Shown: positions 1-8,718 of the stretch, piece by piece
Layout of the letters: every line of letters begins with the position of its first letter
Numbering within the stretch: position 1 is the stretch's first letter
DNA from: Hamadaea flava
GTDB taxonomy: Bacteria; Actinomycetota; Actinomycetes; Mycobacteriales; Micromonosporaceae
Assembly: GCF_024172085.1 (NCBI RefSeq)
Contig: NZ_JAMZDZ010000001.1
Coordinates: 4,960,001 to 5,024,000, forward strand
DNA: 64,000 nucleotides
Reading direction: 5' to 3'
Position numbers and translations under genes: made by a program
Notes under the pieces: model-generated
Told to the model about the DNA's origin: nothing
Seen by the model: only the letters and a program-made list of their open reading frames with translations
The model's database searches: none

Positions 1-12
1 AGCGGGCGCCGA

Positions 13-85
13 GCGCCCGTAGCTCAACGGATAGAGCATCTGACTACGGATCAGAAGGTTAGGGGTTCGAGTCCCTTCGGGCGCG
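13..85 (+). tRNA. tRNA-Arg (anticodon ACG)
   Basis: The acceptor stem GCGCCCG (13-19) pairs with CGGGCGC (78-84). The anticodon stem spans 39-43/51-55 with loop CTACGGA, giving anticodon ACG at 46-48. The T arm is at 61-77 and the discriminator G at 85; CCA is not encoded. The A34 of ACG is the substrate of the TadA encoded further along the window (13205-13681). It is followed directly by a hairpin terminator. Confidence 0.96.
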
Positions 86-97
86 CTCATGATCAAG

Positions 98-129
98 GGG
101 TCTTCCACCTGCGGGTGGGAGGCCCTTTG
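98..129 (+). terminator. Terminator after tRNA-Arg
   Basis: GGGTCTTCCACC pairs with GGTGGGAGGCCC through two G-U wobbles across a 4-nt loop, followed by TTTGT. The stem begins 13 nt after the tRNA 3' end. Confidence 0.7.
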
Positions 130-161
130 TCGTTGATCGTGCGGAGTGTTTCGCCAAGCCG

Positions 162-194
162 TTCAGCCCCCATCCCAGCGGGATGGGGGCTGAA
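162..194. terminator. Perfect 15-bp hairpin terminator
   Basis: TTCAGCCCCCATCCC (162-176) and its exact reverse complement (180-194) are separated by only 3 nt. It lies 41 nt beyond the stop of the leftward GntR gene, so it probably terminates that gene. It could also back up the tRNA terminator from the other side. Confidence 0.65.
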
Positions 195-235
195 CTCGGT
201 CTGGGGCCGGCCTTCGCGTCGTACGCGGGCCGCCG

Positions 236-457
236 TCAGGAAGCCTCGCGATCCTTCACGTAGACAGCCTCTCCCTGGCGTCCCTCGATCAAGCCTTCGG
301 CCTTGAGGACCAGCATCGCGCCGCGGACGGAGCCGTAGCTGATGCCGTATTCCTCCCGGAGTTGCGAGATCGACGGCAGCTTGTCCCCGGCGCGCAGCTC
401 ACCAGACTTGATCTGTTCACGGATCGTGTCCGCAAGCTTGACGTACTTGGCGGTCAT
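236..457 (-). CDS. Short GntR-family winged-helix regulator
   Basis: A 73-residue protein that is almost only a GntR DNA-binding domain. Residues ~8-69 carry the usual elements: the LADTIREQIKSGELRAGDKLP entry helix, an S-x-x-Q-L-R helix-turn-helix, and the closing wing EGLIEGRQGEAVYV. No effector-binding domain follows, unlike full GntR proteins (~230 aa) or YtrA types (~120 aa). The start at 457 is chosen because GGGAGAAG sits five bases before ATG; a longer reading to 523 lacks this. Such minimal GntR proteins are common in actinobacteria, including near integrative elements, but no integrase is visible here. Likely a DNA-binding repressor, possibly autoregulated through the inverted repeat at 534-558. 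Confidence 0.8.
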   Translation of the reverse strand: MTAKYVKLADTIREQIKSGELRAGDKLPSISQLREEYGISYGSVRGAMLVLKAEGLIEGRQGEAVYVKDREAS

Positions 458-533
458 CTTCTTCTCCCTGACAGGCTCGCCTGAGTAGTAGATCACTGTC
501 ACTGGGGTTCCATCAACTACCAAAAGCCGCTCA

Positions 534-558
534 ACGTAGTCGAGAAGTATTACTACGT
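534..558. promoter_or_regulatory. Inverted repeat upstream of the GntR gene (candidate operator)
   Basis: ACGTAGT (534-540) and ACTACGT (552-558) are perfect inverted arms with an 11-nt, AT-rich spacer, 77 nt upstream of the regulator's start. The symmetry suits a dimeric GntR repressor. Assignment as its operator is inference. Confidence 0.4.
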
Positions 559-996
559 CGAATCAGTTCATCGATAGACACTTATCACCTTCGGGGTGGG
601 CGACCAGGTGGAGGGTTCTGGACGGAAGCACGAGGTTTGCCGTACGCGGGTCCGGACTGCCATCCCCCAAGCGTCCGATGCGCTGTCGCGTTATCAAAAT
701 GTTACGTAGCGCGTGATCTTGACGCTGTGTAGTGATCTTCCGAATGTCTGTCCGGAAATATCGCCCGCATCCGAATCGAAAACTCCCAGCGATTAACGCA
801 GAGTCACTTGATCAGGTCTCACCTCGGATTCACGGTTACCGGTGAGTAGCAACAGGGGTTGTGACGCATCTCGCGGAGCGGAAACATGCGTGACACAACA
901 ATGCCGTCCGTTGCCATCCACGCTCCCTCTCGGCTACCGCAGGGCCGATCCGCGTTAACGGCGTACGACGGGCAAAAGCTTCGAGGAGGACCCCCA
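559..996. other. Intergenic region between GntR and DUF6230 genes
   Basis: No convincing gene. Base composition is less GC-rich than its surroundings. It should hold the promoters of the divergent GntR gene (leftward) and the DUF6230/6114 operon (rightward). A TTGACG at 719-724 could be a -35 element, but I cannot place a matching -10 with confidence. A possible upstream extension of the DUF6230 reading frame (886-996) lacks a ribosome-binding site and is not called coding. Confidence 0.4.
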
Positions 997-1629
997 GTGA
1001 AGGACTCGAACGGCAACCTGGTGCAGGGTCGCACCAGGTGGCGGCGGTTCGCTGCCGTCGTCATCCCGGCGGCGGTCGTCGCCGGCGGCCTGATGACGGG
1101 CGTGGCGCAGGGCAAGGTGCCCGTCGCGCTCAACGTCTCCGGTCAGAGCTTCAAGATCAGCGCTGACCAGCTCAACGGCACCGGCTTCACCCAGTACGGG
1201 AGCGTGGCCGTCAAGAAGGACGGCACGCAGATCCCCGTCGCCGCGTCGGGCATCAAGTCGGCCACGCTGAGCAACCTCTGCCAGTCGGTCGTCGTCGTGC
1301 CCGGTCACCTCTCGCTGGTCATCCGGGCCGGCCGCGAGGCGGGCAACCCGGCCAGCGCCGAGAACCTGCTCATCGGCATGGACGCCCTCGCCGGTGACGC
1401 GACGTTCACGAACATCGACATCGGCACCGACGCCTCCGCGCTGTCCAAGGACGGCTTCAGCAGCCACGGTCAGACCGGCGCGTTCGGCCAGGAGGCCGAC
1501 AAGGTCGAGATCCACAACCTGAAGCAGCGCGCGTACAGCACGAACGCGGGCACGTTCACCCTCAACGGCCTGTCCATGAAGGTGGACCTCACGGGTTACG
1601 AGTGCTTCGCCGACTCGGCCCTGAACTGA
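997..1629 (+). CDS. DUF6230 family secreted/membrane-anchored protein
   Basis: 210 residues of unknown function. The N-terminus is basic (RTRWRRF, ~13-19) and leads into one hydrophobic segment (AAVVIPAAVVAGGLMTGVAQ, ~20-39), so it is exported or membrane-anchored with a beta-rich extracytoplasmic domain. There are two cysteines in the mature part (NLCQS and YECFA), possibly a disulfide. The GTG start at 997 follows GAGGAGGA. DUF6230 proteins in streptomycetes are sometimes mislabelled cholesterol esterase and typically sit next to a DUF6114 gene, as here. The pair is probably co-transcribed. Function is not inferred. Confidence 0.85.
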   Translation: MKDSNGNLVQGRTRWRRFAAVVIPAAVVAGGLMTGVAQGKVPVALNVSGQSFKISADQLNGTGFTQYGSVAVKKDGTQIPVAASGIKSATLSNLCQSVVVVPGHLSLVIRAGREAGNPASAENLLIGMDALAGDATFTNIDIGTDASALSKDGFSSHGQTGAFGQEADKVEIHNLKQRAYSTNAGTFTLNGLSMKVDLTGYECFADSALN

Positions 1630-1717
1630 CCGCGCCCATGGCGTGACCCCGGCCGGCCGCTCTACCCATGGGCGGCCGGTTCGGCGGTTACCCCGCGTTG
1701 CATGGAGGCACAACCCC

Positions 1718-3199
1718 ATGGAATTCACCCCTCCGGAGAGGAATCCGGCCGCCGAGGAGCTGTTCTCGTCGGCCGACCGAGCGGAGACGCCTTCCTTCTG
1801 GCAGAAATTCAGTGCCTGGCGGCGGGCTCGGCCGTTCTGGGGTGGACTGCTGGCGATCCTGGCCGGCATCGAGGTCTACGCCTCGACGCAGACGTCCATC
1901 GGCGACATCGTGCTCAAGGTGGGCGTCGAGGGCTTCCAGGCGTACCTGATTCCCCTGATGCTGGTCCTTGCGGGGTTCCTGGCCTGGTTCACCCCGGCCC
2001 AGCGGGCCTTCTACGGGATCATCACCGCGTTCATCTCGGTCTACGCGCTGATCGGCGTGAACTTCGGCGGCTGGATCCTGGGCACCCTGCTCGGGATGAC
2101 CGCCGGTGCGCTGATCTTCTCGTGGACTCCGGTCGACCCCAACCCGGTCCTCTACTCGGGCGAACCCCGCCCGGACGACGAGCCGGAGTCGGCGGCGGAC
2201 ACCGAGGAGGACGACCACAACCCGCGGCACGCGGCCACCGACGAGATCCGTGACCCGGACCTCGGCGAGCCCGACCTCGACCGGGGTCGGGCCGGCGGAG
2301 CCACCCGCGGCAAGCTGCTCGCCATCTCGATGGTGCCGCTGCTGATCGCGGGCATCGGCGTCGTCGCGATGCGGTCCGCGCCCGCGGCCTACGGAGCCGG
2401 CTGTCCGACTCCGAGCCGCAGCACCACCCGCGCTCCGAAGCCGTCGGCGAGCACCTCGCCGGCGGCTCCGGCGCCGTCGGCCAGCCCGTCGGCGAAGGCG
2501 TCGCCGTCCGCGTCGCCCTCGCCGTCGACCGGCATCCTCGGGCAGATCGTCGACGGTCTGGTCGACCTGCTGACGCCGGACAGCCCGTCGCCCAGCACGT
2601 CGGCGTCGAAGGCTGACCCGACGACGGCCACGTCGCCGGGGGTAAAGACCTCGACGAAGCCGACCACGACCAAGTCGCCGGTACCCCGGCGTACGACGAA
2701 CCCCTGCACCGGACAGTCGGCGTCGCCTTCGGCGTCGGCCGTTCCGCCGGCGAAGCGGCTGACGGCCGCGGCCGGCCAGGTCGACGTCACGGCCAAGCCG
2801 GGGCTGTTGACGGGTTCGAAGGTCACCATGGTCAACCTGGCGTTCCAGGGCATCGTAGAACTGCCGACTGCGGACGGCCCGATCTCGGTGCTGAAGTTCA
2901 CCATGGACAGTTCCGTCACCGACGACTTCAAGCTGCACACGTATGGCCGGGGAAAGTCGCCGGACATCGACTTCGTCACGGATCACCTGACCGTGCGGCA
3001 GAATGTCGTCTTCTACACCAGCCGGTTCCAGGCCAAGCTGTTCGGCCTGCTCCCGGTGGACTACTCGCCGTCGCACCCGCCGGACATCCCGATCCCGCCG
3101 CTGATCCCGATCATCTTCACGGATCCGCAGATCGATCTGGTCTGGGTGAACGCGGACGTGCTGACGGCCAAGCCGCAACTGGTCACGAAGCCGGTCTGA
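1718..3199 (+). CDS. DUF6114 domain membrane protein with long Ser/Pro linker
   Basis: 493 residues. The N-terminal DUF6114 part (~25-140) has about four membrane helices, beginning with the PFWGGLLAILAGIEVYAST segment. An acidic cytoplasmic stretch follows (~150-190, PDDEPESAADTEEDD). A further helix at ~205-225 leads into a ~130-residue Ser/Pro/Thr/Ala-rich spacer, typical of extracellular cell-wall-spanning linkers. The C-terminal globular domain (~350-493) resembles the neighbouring DUF6230 protein in its beta-rich style. ATG 1718 follows GGAGG. It lies 88 bp after the DUF6230 gene and presumably forms a complex with it in the envelope. The large added C-terminal half makes it much longer than the minimal DUF6114 proteins I know of. 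Confidence 0.82.
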   Translation: MEFTPPERNPAAEELFSSADRAETPSFWQKFSAWRRARPFWGGLLAILAGIEVYASTQTSIGDIVLKVGVEGFQAYLIPLMLVLAGFLAWFTPAQRAFYGIITAFISVYALIGVNFGGWILGTLLGMTAGALIFSWTPVDPNPVLYSGEPRPDDEPESAADTEEDDHNPRHAATDEIRDPDLGEPDLDRGRAGGATRGKLLAISMVPLLIAGIGVVAMRSAPAAYGAGCPTPSRSTTRAPKPSASTSPAAPAPSASPSAKASPSASPSPSTGILGQIVDGLVDLLTPDSPSPSTSASKADPTTATSPGVKTSTKPTTTKSPVPRRTTNPCTGQSASPSASAVPPAKRLTAAAGQVDVTAKPGLLTGSKVTMVNLAFQGIVELPTADGPISVLKFTMDSSVTDDFKLHTYGRGKSPDIDFVTDHLTVRQNVVFYTSRFQAKLFGLLPVDYSPSHPPDIPIPPLIPIIFTDPQIDLVWVNADVLTAKPQLVTKPV

Positions 3200-3228
3200 G
3201 CGGCTGCGCCATTCCGCAGACATGACGA

Positions 3229-3259
3229 GGGCGGGCACCCGATTCGGGTGCCCGCCCTT
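3229..3259. terminator. Bidirectional terminator
   Basis: GGGCGGGCACCC and GGGTGCCCGCCC flank a 5-nt loop and are followed by TT. It sits between the convergent DUF6114 and DUF885 genes, 30 bp from one stop and 13 bp from the other. Confidence 0.85.
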
Positions 3260-3271
3260 CGCGTACGCCGA

Positions 3272-4942
3272 TCAGAGGCGGGCGAGCGCCTTCTGCAACG
3301 GATCCAGACCGAGCGAGCCCAGGTTGAGCGCGTCCCGGTGGAACGTCTTGAGGTCGAAGTCGGCGCCCTTACGCCGCTTGGCGTCGTCGCGGGCCTGGAG
3401 CCAGATCCGCTCGCCGACCTTGTAGGACGGGGCCTGCCCCGGCCAGCCCAGGTAGCGGTTCAGCTCGAAGCGCAGGTTCTCGTCGGGCACCCGGCAGTGC
3501 GCCCGCATGAACTCCCAGCCCAGCTCGGGCGTCCAGCGCTCGCCCGGGTGGAAGCCGAACGGGTTGTCGCGCGGGATCTCCAGCTCCAGGTGCATGCCGA
3601 TGTCGACGATCACCCGGGCGGCCCGGAACGCCTGGCCGTCGAGCATGCCGAGCTTGTCGGCCGGGTCGGCCAGGTAGCCGAGATCGTCCATCAGACGCTC
3701 GGAGTAGAGCGCCCAGCCCTCGCCGTGCCCGGAGCACCAGCAGAGCAGCCGCTGCCACCGGTTCAGCAACTCCGACCGGTACGCCGTCTGCGCGACCTGC
3801 AGGTGGTGACCGGGTACGCCCTCGTGGTAAACGGTGGTGACCTCACGCCAGGTGGAGAACGAGTCGATGCCCTGCGGCACGGCCCACCACATCCGGCCGG
3901 GTCGGCTGAAGTCCTCGCTCGGTCCGGTGTAGTAGATGCCGCCGTCGGACGTCGGGGCCAGGCAGGCCTCGATCCGCTGGATCGGCTGCGGGATGTCGAA
4001 GTGCGTACCGTTCAGGTCGCTGATGGCGCGCTCGGCGAGGCTCTGCATCCACTCGCGGAACGCCTCCTTGCCGTCGATGCGGTACTTCGGATCGGCGTCG
4101 AGCTTGGTGACGGCGTCGTCGATCGAGGAGCCCGGACCGGCGATCTCGGCCGACACGGCGCGCATCTCCGTCTCCAGCCGGTGCAGCTCCTCGAAGCCCC
4201 AGGCGTACGTCTCGTCCAGGTCGACTCGCGCGCCCAGGAAGTACTGCGAGGCGAGGGCGTACCGCTCGCGGCCGGCTGCCTGCTTCTCACGTCCCTTCGG
4301 GGCCAGCTCGGTCCGCAGGAACTCCCCGAAGGACGAGGTCGCGGCGGTGGCCGCGGCGGCCGCCTCGGCGAGCCGATTCGCCAGCGCGCCGCTCGCGTTC
4401 AGCCGGCGGGCCAGCCCGTGGTAGAAGTCGTCGCCGGCCGGATCGGTCCAGATGTCGCACTGCTTGGCGACCTCGATGATCTGCTGGCGGGCCGAGACGT
4501 GTCCCTCGGCCGCCGCCTTCAGCACGGTGCGCTGGTACTGCTCGACCGCCGCCGGGATCAACTCCATGCGGGCCGCGATGTTGGCCGCGGCGTCCTCGCC
4601 CTCGGTGGGCATGAGGTCGAAGACCTGGCGTACGCCGTGGATCGCGGACGAGATCACGTTGATCTCGCTCTCGTCCTCGCCGGCCTCGTAGCGGGCCAGC
4701 GACAGGTTCAGTCGTTCGAGCATCGCCTCGCGTGCCACGAACTCGGTGTCGCCCTCCGGTTCGGTGGCGTTGAGCGCCGCGACGGTTCGCCGAGTCAGGT
4801 CGGCCTGCGCGGCGAAGCCCTCCGGCGAGAGGTCGTCGAGTTTGTCGTCGTATCCGGTGATGCCCACGTACGTGGCGCCGATCGGGCTGAGTGGGGCCCA
4901 CTCCTCCACGTACTGGTTGGCGATGTCGTCAATCCGTCCCAT
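3272..4942 (-). CDS. DUF885 family putative zinc metallopeptidase
   Basis: 556 residues, full length for DUF885. The signature HEGVPGHH, in the context TVYHEGVPGHHLQVAQ, resembles the zinc-binding motif of gluzincin-like peptidases, and EGWALYSE downstream could supply a further ligand. There is no signal peptide, so it is probably cytoplasmic. DUF885 proteins are common in actinobacteria and largely uncharacterised; peptidase activity is inferred from the motif. I chose ATG 4942; an upstream extension to 4996 adds 18 residues of atypical composition. The promoter would lie in the 98-bp gap shared with the divergent EamA gene. Confidence 0.85.
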   Translation of the reverse strand: MGRIDDIANQYVEEWAPLSPIGATYVGITGYDDKLDDLSPEGFAAQADLTRRTVAALNATEPEGDTEFVAREAMLERLNLSLARYEAGEDESEINVISSAIHGVRQVFDLMPTEGEDAAANIAARMELIPAAVEQYQRTVLKAAAEGHVSARQQIIEVAKQCDIWTDPAGDDFYHGLARRLNASGALANRLAEAAAAATAATSSFGEFLRTELAPKGREKQAAGRERYALASQYFLGARVDLDETYAWGFEELHRLETEMRAVSAEIAGPGSSIDDAVTKLDADPKYRIDGKEAFREWMQSLAERAISDLNGTHFDIPQPIQRIEACLAPTSDGGIYYTGPSEDFSRPGRMWWAVPQGIDSFSTWREVTTVYHEGVPGHHLQVAQTAYRSELLNRWQRLLCWCSGHGEGWALYSERLMDDLGYLADPADKLGMLDGQAFRAARVIVDIGMHLELEIPRDNPFGFHPGERWTPELGWEFMRAHCRVPDENLRFELNRYLGWPGQAPSYKVGERIWLQARDDAKRRKGADFDLKTFHRDALNLGSLGLDPLQKALARL

Positions 4943-5040
4943 GGGGTCGAACCTAGCGGACGAACGGGGGCCGACGCAGGCAGTAAATCGCGTCACGGCG
5001 ACCGAATCCCGCGCGACTCGAGTCGGGGGAATCTGGCAGT

Positions 5041-6021
5041 GTGTCAGGAGTGACCGCGCCTATCGCTCCTGACAAGGGCAGCTCCGCCGTGTGGCTGCCC
5101 GCTTTCGCGGCGAACGTCCTGATCTGGGGCGCGAGCTTCGTCTTCATCAAGTACGGCGTTCTGGAGATGCCGGCGATCTGGGTGGGCGCCATCCGGATCG
5201 TCCTCGGCGCGATCACGCTTCTCGTGATCATGGTGCTGCTGAAGGCGCGGCTGCCGCGCGATCCGAAGATGTGGGCGCACCTGATCGTCCCCGGTGTCAT
5301 CGGCGTCGCGGTCCCGTTCACGTTGTTCCCGCTGGGCGAGGAGCGCGTGCCGAGCCTGGTCGCCGGGATCTGGAACGCCACGACCGCGTTGTGGGTGCTG
5401 CCGTTCGCGGTCTTCGTCTTCCGCACCGAGAAGTTCCGCGTACGCTCGGCGCTCGGGCTGGCGCTGGGCTTCGTGGGCGTACTGGTCGTCCTGGGCTTCT
5501 GGCACAGCGGCGGAGCCGACCTGACCGGCCAGCTCATGTGTGCCCTGGCCGCGTTCTGCTACGGGGTGTCCATTCCGTACATCAAGCGCTTCACCACCGG
5601 CCGCGGCGTGGCCGGGATCTCCATCGCCGCCGGGCAGAGCATCGTCGCCGCCATCGCCATCGTGCCGGCCGCCCTGCTGTCGGCGGGCGCCCCGCCCACC
5701 CCGGGCGAGCTGTCGCTGAAGGCGATCGGGTCGATGCTGGCGCTGGGCGTGTTCGGCAGCGGGGTGGCGTTCGCCTTGAACATGCGGGTCATCACGAGTG
5801 CCGGGGCGTCGACGGCCGCCTTCGTGACCTATCTGGTGCCACTGGTCGCCACGACTCTCGGCATCGTCCTGCTGGGCGAGTCGCTGACCTGGAACCTGCC
5901 GGTCGGCGCGCTCGTCGTGCTGACCGGGGTCGCGGTCGCCCAAGGTCTGATCCGGCTGCCGCGACGGACTCCCGAGCCTGTCCCCGAGACTCCGCGCAGC
6001 CGGGACTCAGTTCGCGTGTGA
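5041..6021 (+). CDS. EamA/DMT-family transporter
   Basis: 326 residues with ten predicted membrane helices arranged as two EamA repeats (~15-150 and ~165-305), the layout of drug/metabolite exporters such as RhaT/YdcZ relatives. Repeat 1 begins LPAFAANVLIWGASFVFIKYG and repeat 2 around LMCALAAFCYGVSIPYIKRF. Substrate is not deducible. GTG 5041 is preceded by GGGGGAA with 7-nt spacing. The last 15 bp overlap the convergent PHP gene, so there is no room for an intergenic terminator. Confidence 0.9.
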   Translation: MSGVTAPIAPDKGSSAVWLPAFAANVLIWGASFVFIKYGVLEMPAIWVGAIRIVLGAITLLVIMVLLKARLPRDPKMWAHLIVPGVIGVAVPFTLFPLGEERVPSLVAGIWNATTALWVLPFAVFVFRTEKFRVRSALGLALGFVGVLVVLGFWHSGGADLTGQLMCALAAFCYGVSIPYIKRFTTGRGVAGISIAAGQSIVAAIAIVPAALLSAGAPPTPGELSLKAIGSMLALGVFGSGVAFALNMRVITSAGASTAAFVTYLVPLVATTLGIVLLGESLTWNLPVGALVVLTGVAVAQGLIRLPRRTPEPVPETPRSRDSVRV

Positions 6022-6786
6022 CGCGCACCAGTCGAGCAGGGCGTCGGCGTCCATGGCGTTGACCACCCGGTCGGCGGTCAGCCCGGCGGTCTGCGCCCGT
6101 TCGCAGCCCAGCTCCTGCCAGCCGAGCTGGTCGACGGCGTGGGCGTCGGTGTCGATCGCGAACCGCAGACCGGTCACGCCGGCGGCCCGCTTGAGCAGCT
6201 CGCTCGGCGGATCGCGGCGGTCGGGCCGGCAGTTGACCTCGATCGCCTTGTCGTACCGCAGGGCGGCGGCGAAGACGGCGTCGGCGTCGAAGTCGCTCGG
6301 CGGCCGCCAGCGCGACGCCGCGTGCGCGGCATCCGTCTTCACCCGCAGCTTGCGGCCGGTGCAGTGGCCGAGGATGTCGAGGTTGGGGTCCGCGAGCGCG
6401 GTGACCATGCGCCGGGTCATCACCGCGCGGTCGTCCCGAAGTCCGCTGTGGACAGAGCCGACCACGACGTCCAGTTCGGCGAGCAGGTCGGGGTCCTGAT
6501 CCAGGCTGCCGTCGGCCAGGATGTCCACCTCGATGCCGGTGAGCACGCGGAGCCCGGTGCCCATGAGCGCCGCGTTGATCTCGGAGACCTCGGCGAGCTG
6601 ACGGCGCAGCCGGGCGGCGGTCAGCCCGTTCGCGATGGTCAGCCTGGGCGAGTGATCGGTGATGACGACGTAGTCATGGCCTTGTTCGGCGGCGCCGCGG
6701 ACCATGTCGGCCAGCGACGCCCCGCCGTCGGACCAGTCGGTGTGGACGTGGCAGTCGCCGCGCAGGGCGTTCCGGAGCGGGTTCAC
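6007..6786 (-). CDS. PHP-domain metal-dependent phosphoesterase
   Basis: 259 residues. The PHP signature is intact: DCHVHTDWSDGG near the N-terminus, ITDHS, then GIEVDI, GSVHSG, LGHCTG, and a C-terminal D-x-D-AH (IDTDAHAVDQL). The family includes histidinol-phosphate phosphatase (HisK) and the C-terminal PHP of PolX; this stand-alone form matches the short PHP proteins often annotated as PolX-like or as 5'-3' phosphoesterases. The GTG start at 6786 is preferred over ATG 6810 because GGGAGG lies 8 nt before it. It is divergent from the M48 protease gene, with a 90-bp shared promoter region. Confidence 0.88.
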   Translation of the reverse strand: MNPLRNALRGDCHVHTDWSDGGASLADMVRGAAEQGHDYVVITDHSPRLTIANGLTAARLRRQLAEVSEINAALMGTGLRVLTGIEVDILADGSLDQDPDLLAELDVVVGSVHSGLRDDRAVMTRRMVTALADPNLDILGHCTGRKLRVKTDAAHAASRWRPPSDFDADAVFAAALRYDKAIEVNCRPDRRDPPSELLKRAAGVTGLRFAIDTDAHAVDQLGWQELGCERAQTAGLTADRVVNAMDADALLDWCASHAN

Positions 6787-6876
6787 CGGTCCAGCCTCCC
6801 AGACGGGCATTGTTTGCACGCGTTGAACGGCGTACTGTGCAGCGGCGCACGCGTCGACACGACTTGGGGAGGTGCC

Positions 6877-8718
6877 GTGATCGCACGTCTGCGAGCCCTG
6901 GCCAGCTTGGTGATGCTCGCGGGGTTCTTCATCTTCGCGCTGGTCCTGCTGGTAGCCGGGGTCGGCGTCGGGATCTGGGCGATGGGCCACAGCCACGCCG
7001 CGGTCAAGCTGGTGCTGTTGGCTGTGCTGGGCTTCGGTGGCGCGATCGTCGTGGGCGCCAAGCGAGCCCTGTTCTACAAGGCGCCGCCGCCGGACGGGGT
7101 CGCCCTCGATCCGCACCGCGCGCCGGAGCTCTGGTTCGAGGTACGCCGTCTCGCCGAAGCAGCCGGCACCCGTGCCCCGGACGAGATCCGGATCGTGCCC
7201 GAGGTGAACGCGGCCGTATCCGAAGACTCGCAGCTACTCGGTCTCATCGGTGGCCGGCGTTACCTGTACATCGGCATGCCCTTGCTGGTGTCGCTGAACG
7301 TCAGCCAGTTCCGGGCGGTCATCGGGCACGAACTCGGCCACTACTCCAACGCGCACACCCGGCTCGGCGCGGTCGCGTTCCGCGGGCGTCTCGCCATCGG
7401 CGGCGCGCTCGACCACCTCTCCGGCAGTCTCATGGGCCTGCCGTTCCGGGCGTACGGGCGGATCTATCTGCTGGTCGACAACGCGGCGTCGCGGGCGCAG
7501 GAGCGCGAGGCCGACCTGATCGCGGTCCGGGTCGCCGGTACGCACGCCGCCGCGTCCGCGCTGGCCGAGCTGCCGGTGATCGACGCCGCCTGGTCGTTCT
7601 ACTTCGACCGTTACGTCGGCCCGGCTTCGCAGGCGGGATTCCTGCCGCGTGACATCTTCCGCGGCTTCCACGACATGTCGCAGGCTCGTCGCGACGAACT
7701 GGCCGAGCTGCGCAAGCAGCCGCCGCCGGAGAAGAAGTCGGTGTGGGACACCCACCCGCCGATCGGCGAACGTGTCGCCCGCGTACGCCAGCTTCCGCCG
7801 GTGTCGCTCGTCGAGGACACCCGGCTGGCCGGGGCGCTGATCCCGGCCCTGGACCAGCTCGGCGAACAGCTGCAGCAGTCCGTGGTCAACGTCGGCGACC
7901 GGAAGGTGACCGGCGACTGGTCGGAGATCGCGCAGGCCTCGAACAACGCGCGGCTGCAGGACACCTGTGACGACCTGTTCCGGCAGGCGGCCCGGGTGCT
8001 CAACGTCCGGAACGTGAGCCTGACCGATCTCCTGTACGCGATCGAGGTCGGCCGCGGGCAGCAGTTGGCCGAGGGATTCTTCCCGAGCGCGCCCCCGCAT
8101 GAGGCGTACGCCCAGCTCCATCAGGTGTTGCAGCCGCTGCTGACCCTCGCCGCCCTGCGCAGCGGGCAGGTTCACTGGGTGCATTCGTGGTCGCAGCGGG
8201 CGGAGCTGATGGGGCCGAACGGTCAGCCGGTGGACTTCGAGGCGCTCGCGAAACTGGCCGCCGACTCGCGGACCGTCGGGCAGGCGCGGACGCACCTGGC
8301 GCAGCTGGGCATCGCCGTCGACCAGGCCCGGGTCGTCGAGGCGGTGGCGACCGCCAAGAACGCCGACGTCATCGGCGGCATCGGCAACACCAAGGTCGGC
8401 AAGACCGACTGCGACATGCTGATCCTCGACAACGGCCTGATCCTCATCGCCGGTGGCGGCGACAGCAACGAGGGCAATCAGCGCATGGCGACGGCGCTCC
8501 GGTCCGCTCCGGTGGCCGAACTGGCCAAGCGCTACACCTTCGTCCCGTACGAGGAGATCTCGTCGGTGACGATCGCCAAGAAGGTGCCGCTGAAGGCGAC
8601 CCTCCTCATGCGCAACGGGGAGCGACTGGAGTTGAAGGAGGGCTGGACCAGCGACCTGCTGCACAAGCAGAGCCGCGACGTCCTGCTGGAGATCCTGGAA
8701 GGGATCGGGCCGAGATGA
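6877..8718 (+). CDS. M48-family membrane metalloprotease
   Basis: 613 residues. Two N-terminal membrane helices (~10-35 and ~42-62) precede an M48 (Ste24/HtpX-like) domain. The zinc motif HELGH is at 151-155 and the third-ligand motif ER-EAD near 209-213. The C-terminal ~300 residues follow an oligopeptide-rich, non-membrane region ending in a GGDSNEGNQ/YTFVPYEEISSV domain that looks PH/bPH2-like. That makes the protein about twice the length of HtpX. GTG 6877 follows GGGGAGG. Its stop overlaps the next gene by four bases (ATGA), so the two are translationally coupled. Likely role: quality control of membrane proteins, possibly with the coupled membrane protein as partner. Confidence 0.88.
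   Translation: MIARLRALASLVMLAGFFIFALVLLVAGVGVGIWAMGHSHAAVKLVLLAVLGFGGAIVVGAKRALFYKAPPPDGVALDPHRAPELWFEVRRLAEAAGTRAPDEIRIVPEVNAAVSEDSQLLGLIGGRRYLYIGMPLLVSLNVSQFRAVIGHELGHYSNAHTRLGAVAFRGRLAIGGALDHLSGSLMGLPFRAYGRIYLLVDNAASRAQEREADLIAVRVAGTHAAASALAELPVIDAAWSFYFDRYVGPASQAGFLPRDIFRGFHDMSQARRDELAELRKQPPPEKKSVWDTHPPIGERVARVRQLPPVSLVEDTRLAGALIPALDQLGEQLQQSVVNVGDRKVTGDWSEIAQASNNARLQDTCDDLFRQAARVLNVRNVSLTDLLYAIEVGRGQQLAEGFFPSAPPHEAYAQLHQVLQPLLTLAALRSGQVHWVHSWSQRAELMGPNGQPVDFEALAKLAADSRTVGQARTHLAQLGIAVDQARVVEAVATAKNADVIGGIGNTKVGKTDCDMLILDNGLILIAGGGDSNEGNQRMATALRSAPVAELAKRYTFVPYEEISSVTIAKKVPLKATLLMRNGERLELKEGWTSDLLHKQSRDVLLEILEGIGPR

Noticed and set aside
1-600. Integrative element at tRNA-Arg
   Set aside because: No integrase, excisionase, replication gene or duplicated tRNA end inside the window; kept only as a low-interest observation.
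3248-5053. 601-codon + strand frame opposite the DUF885 gene
   Set aside because: No recognisable domain and complementary to the HEGVPGHH-containing gene.
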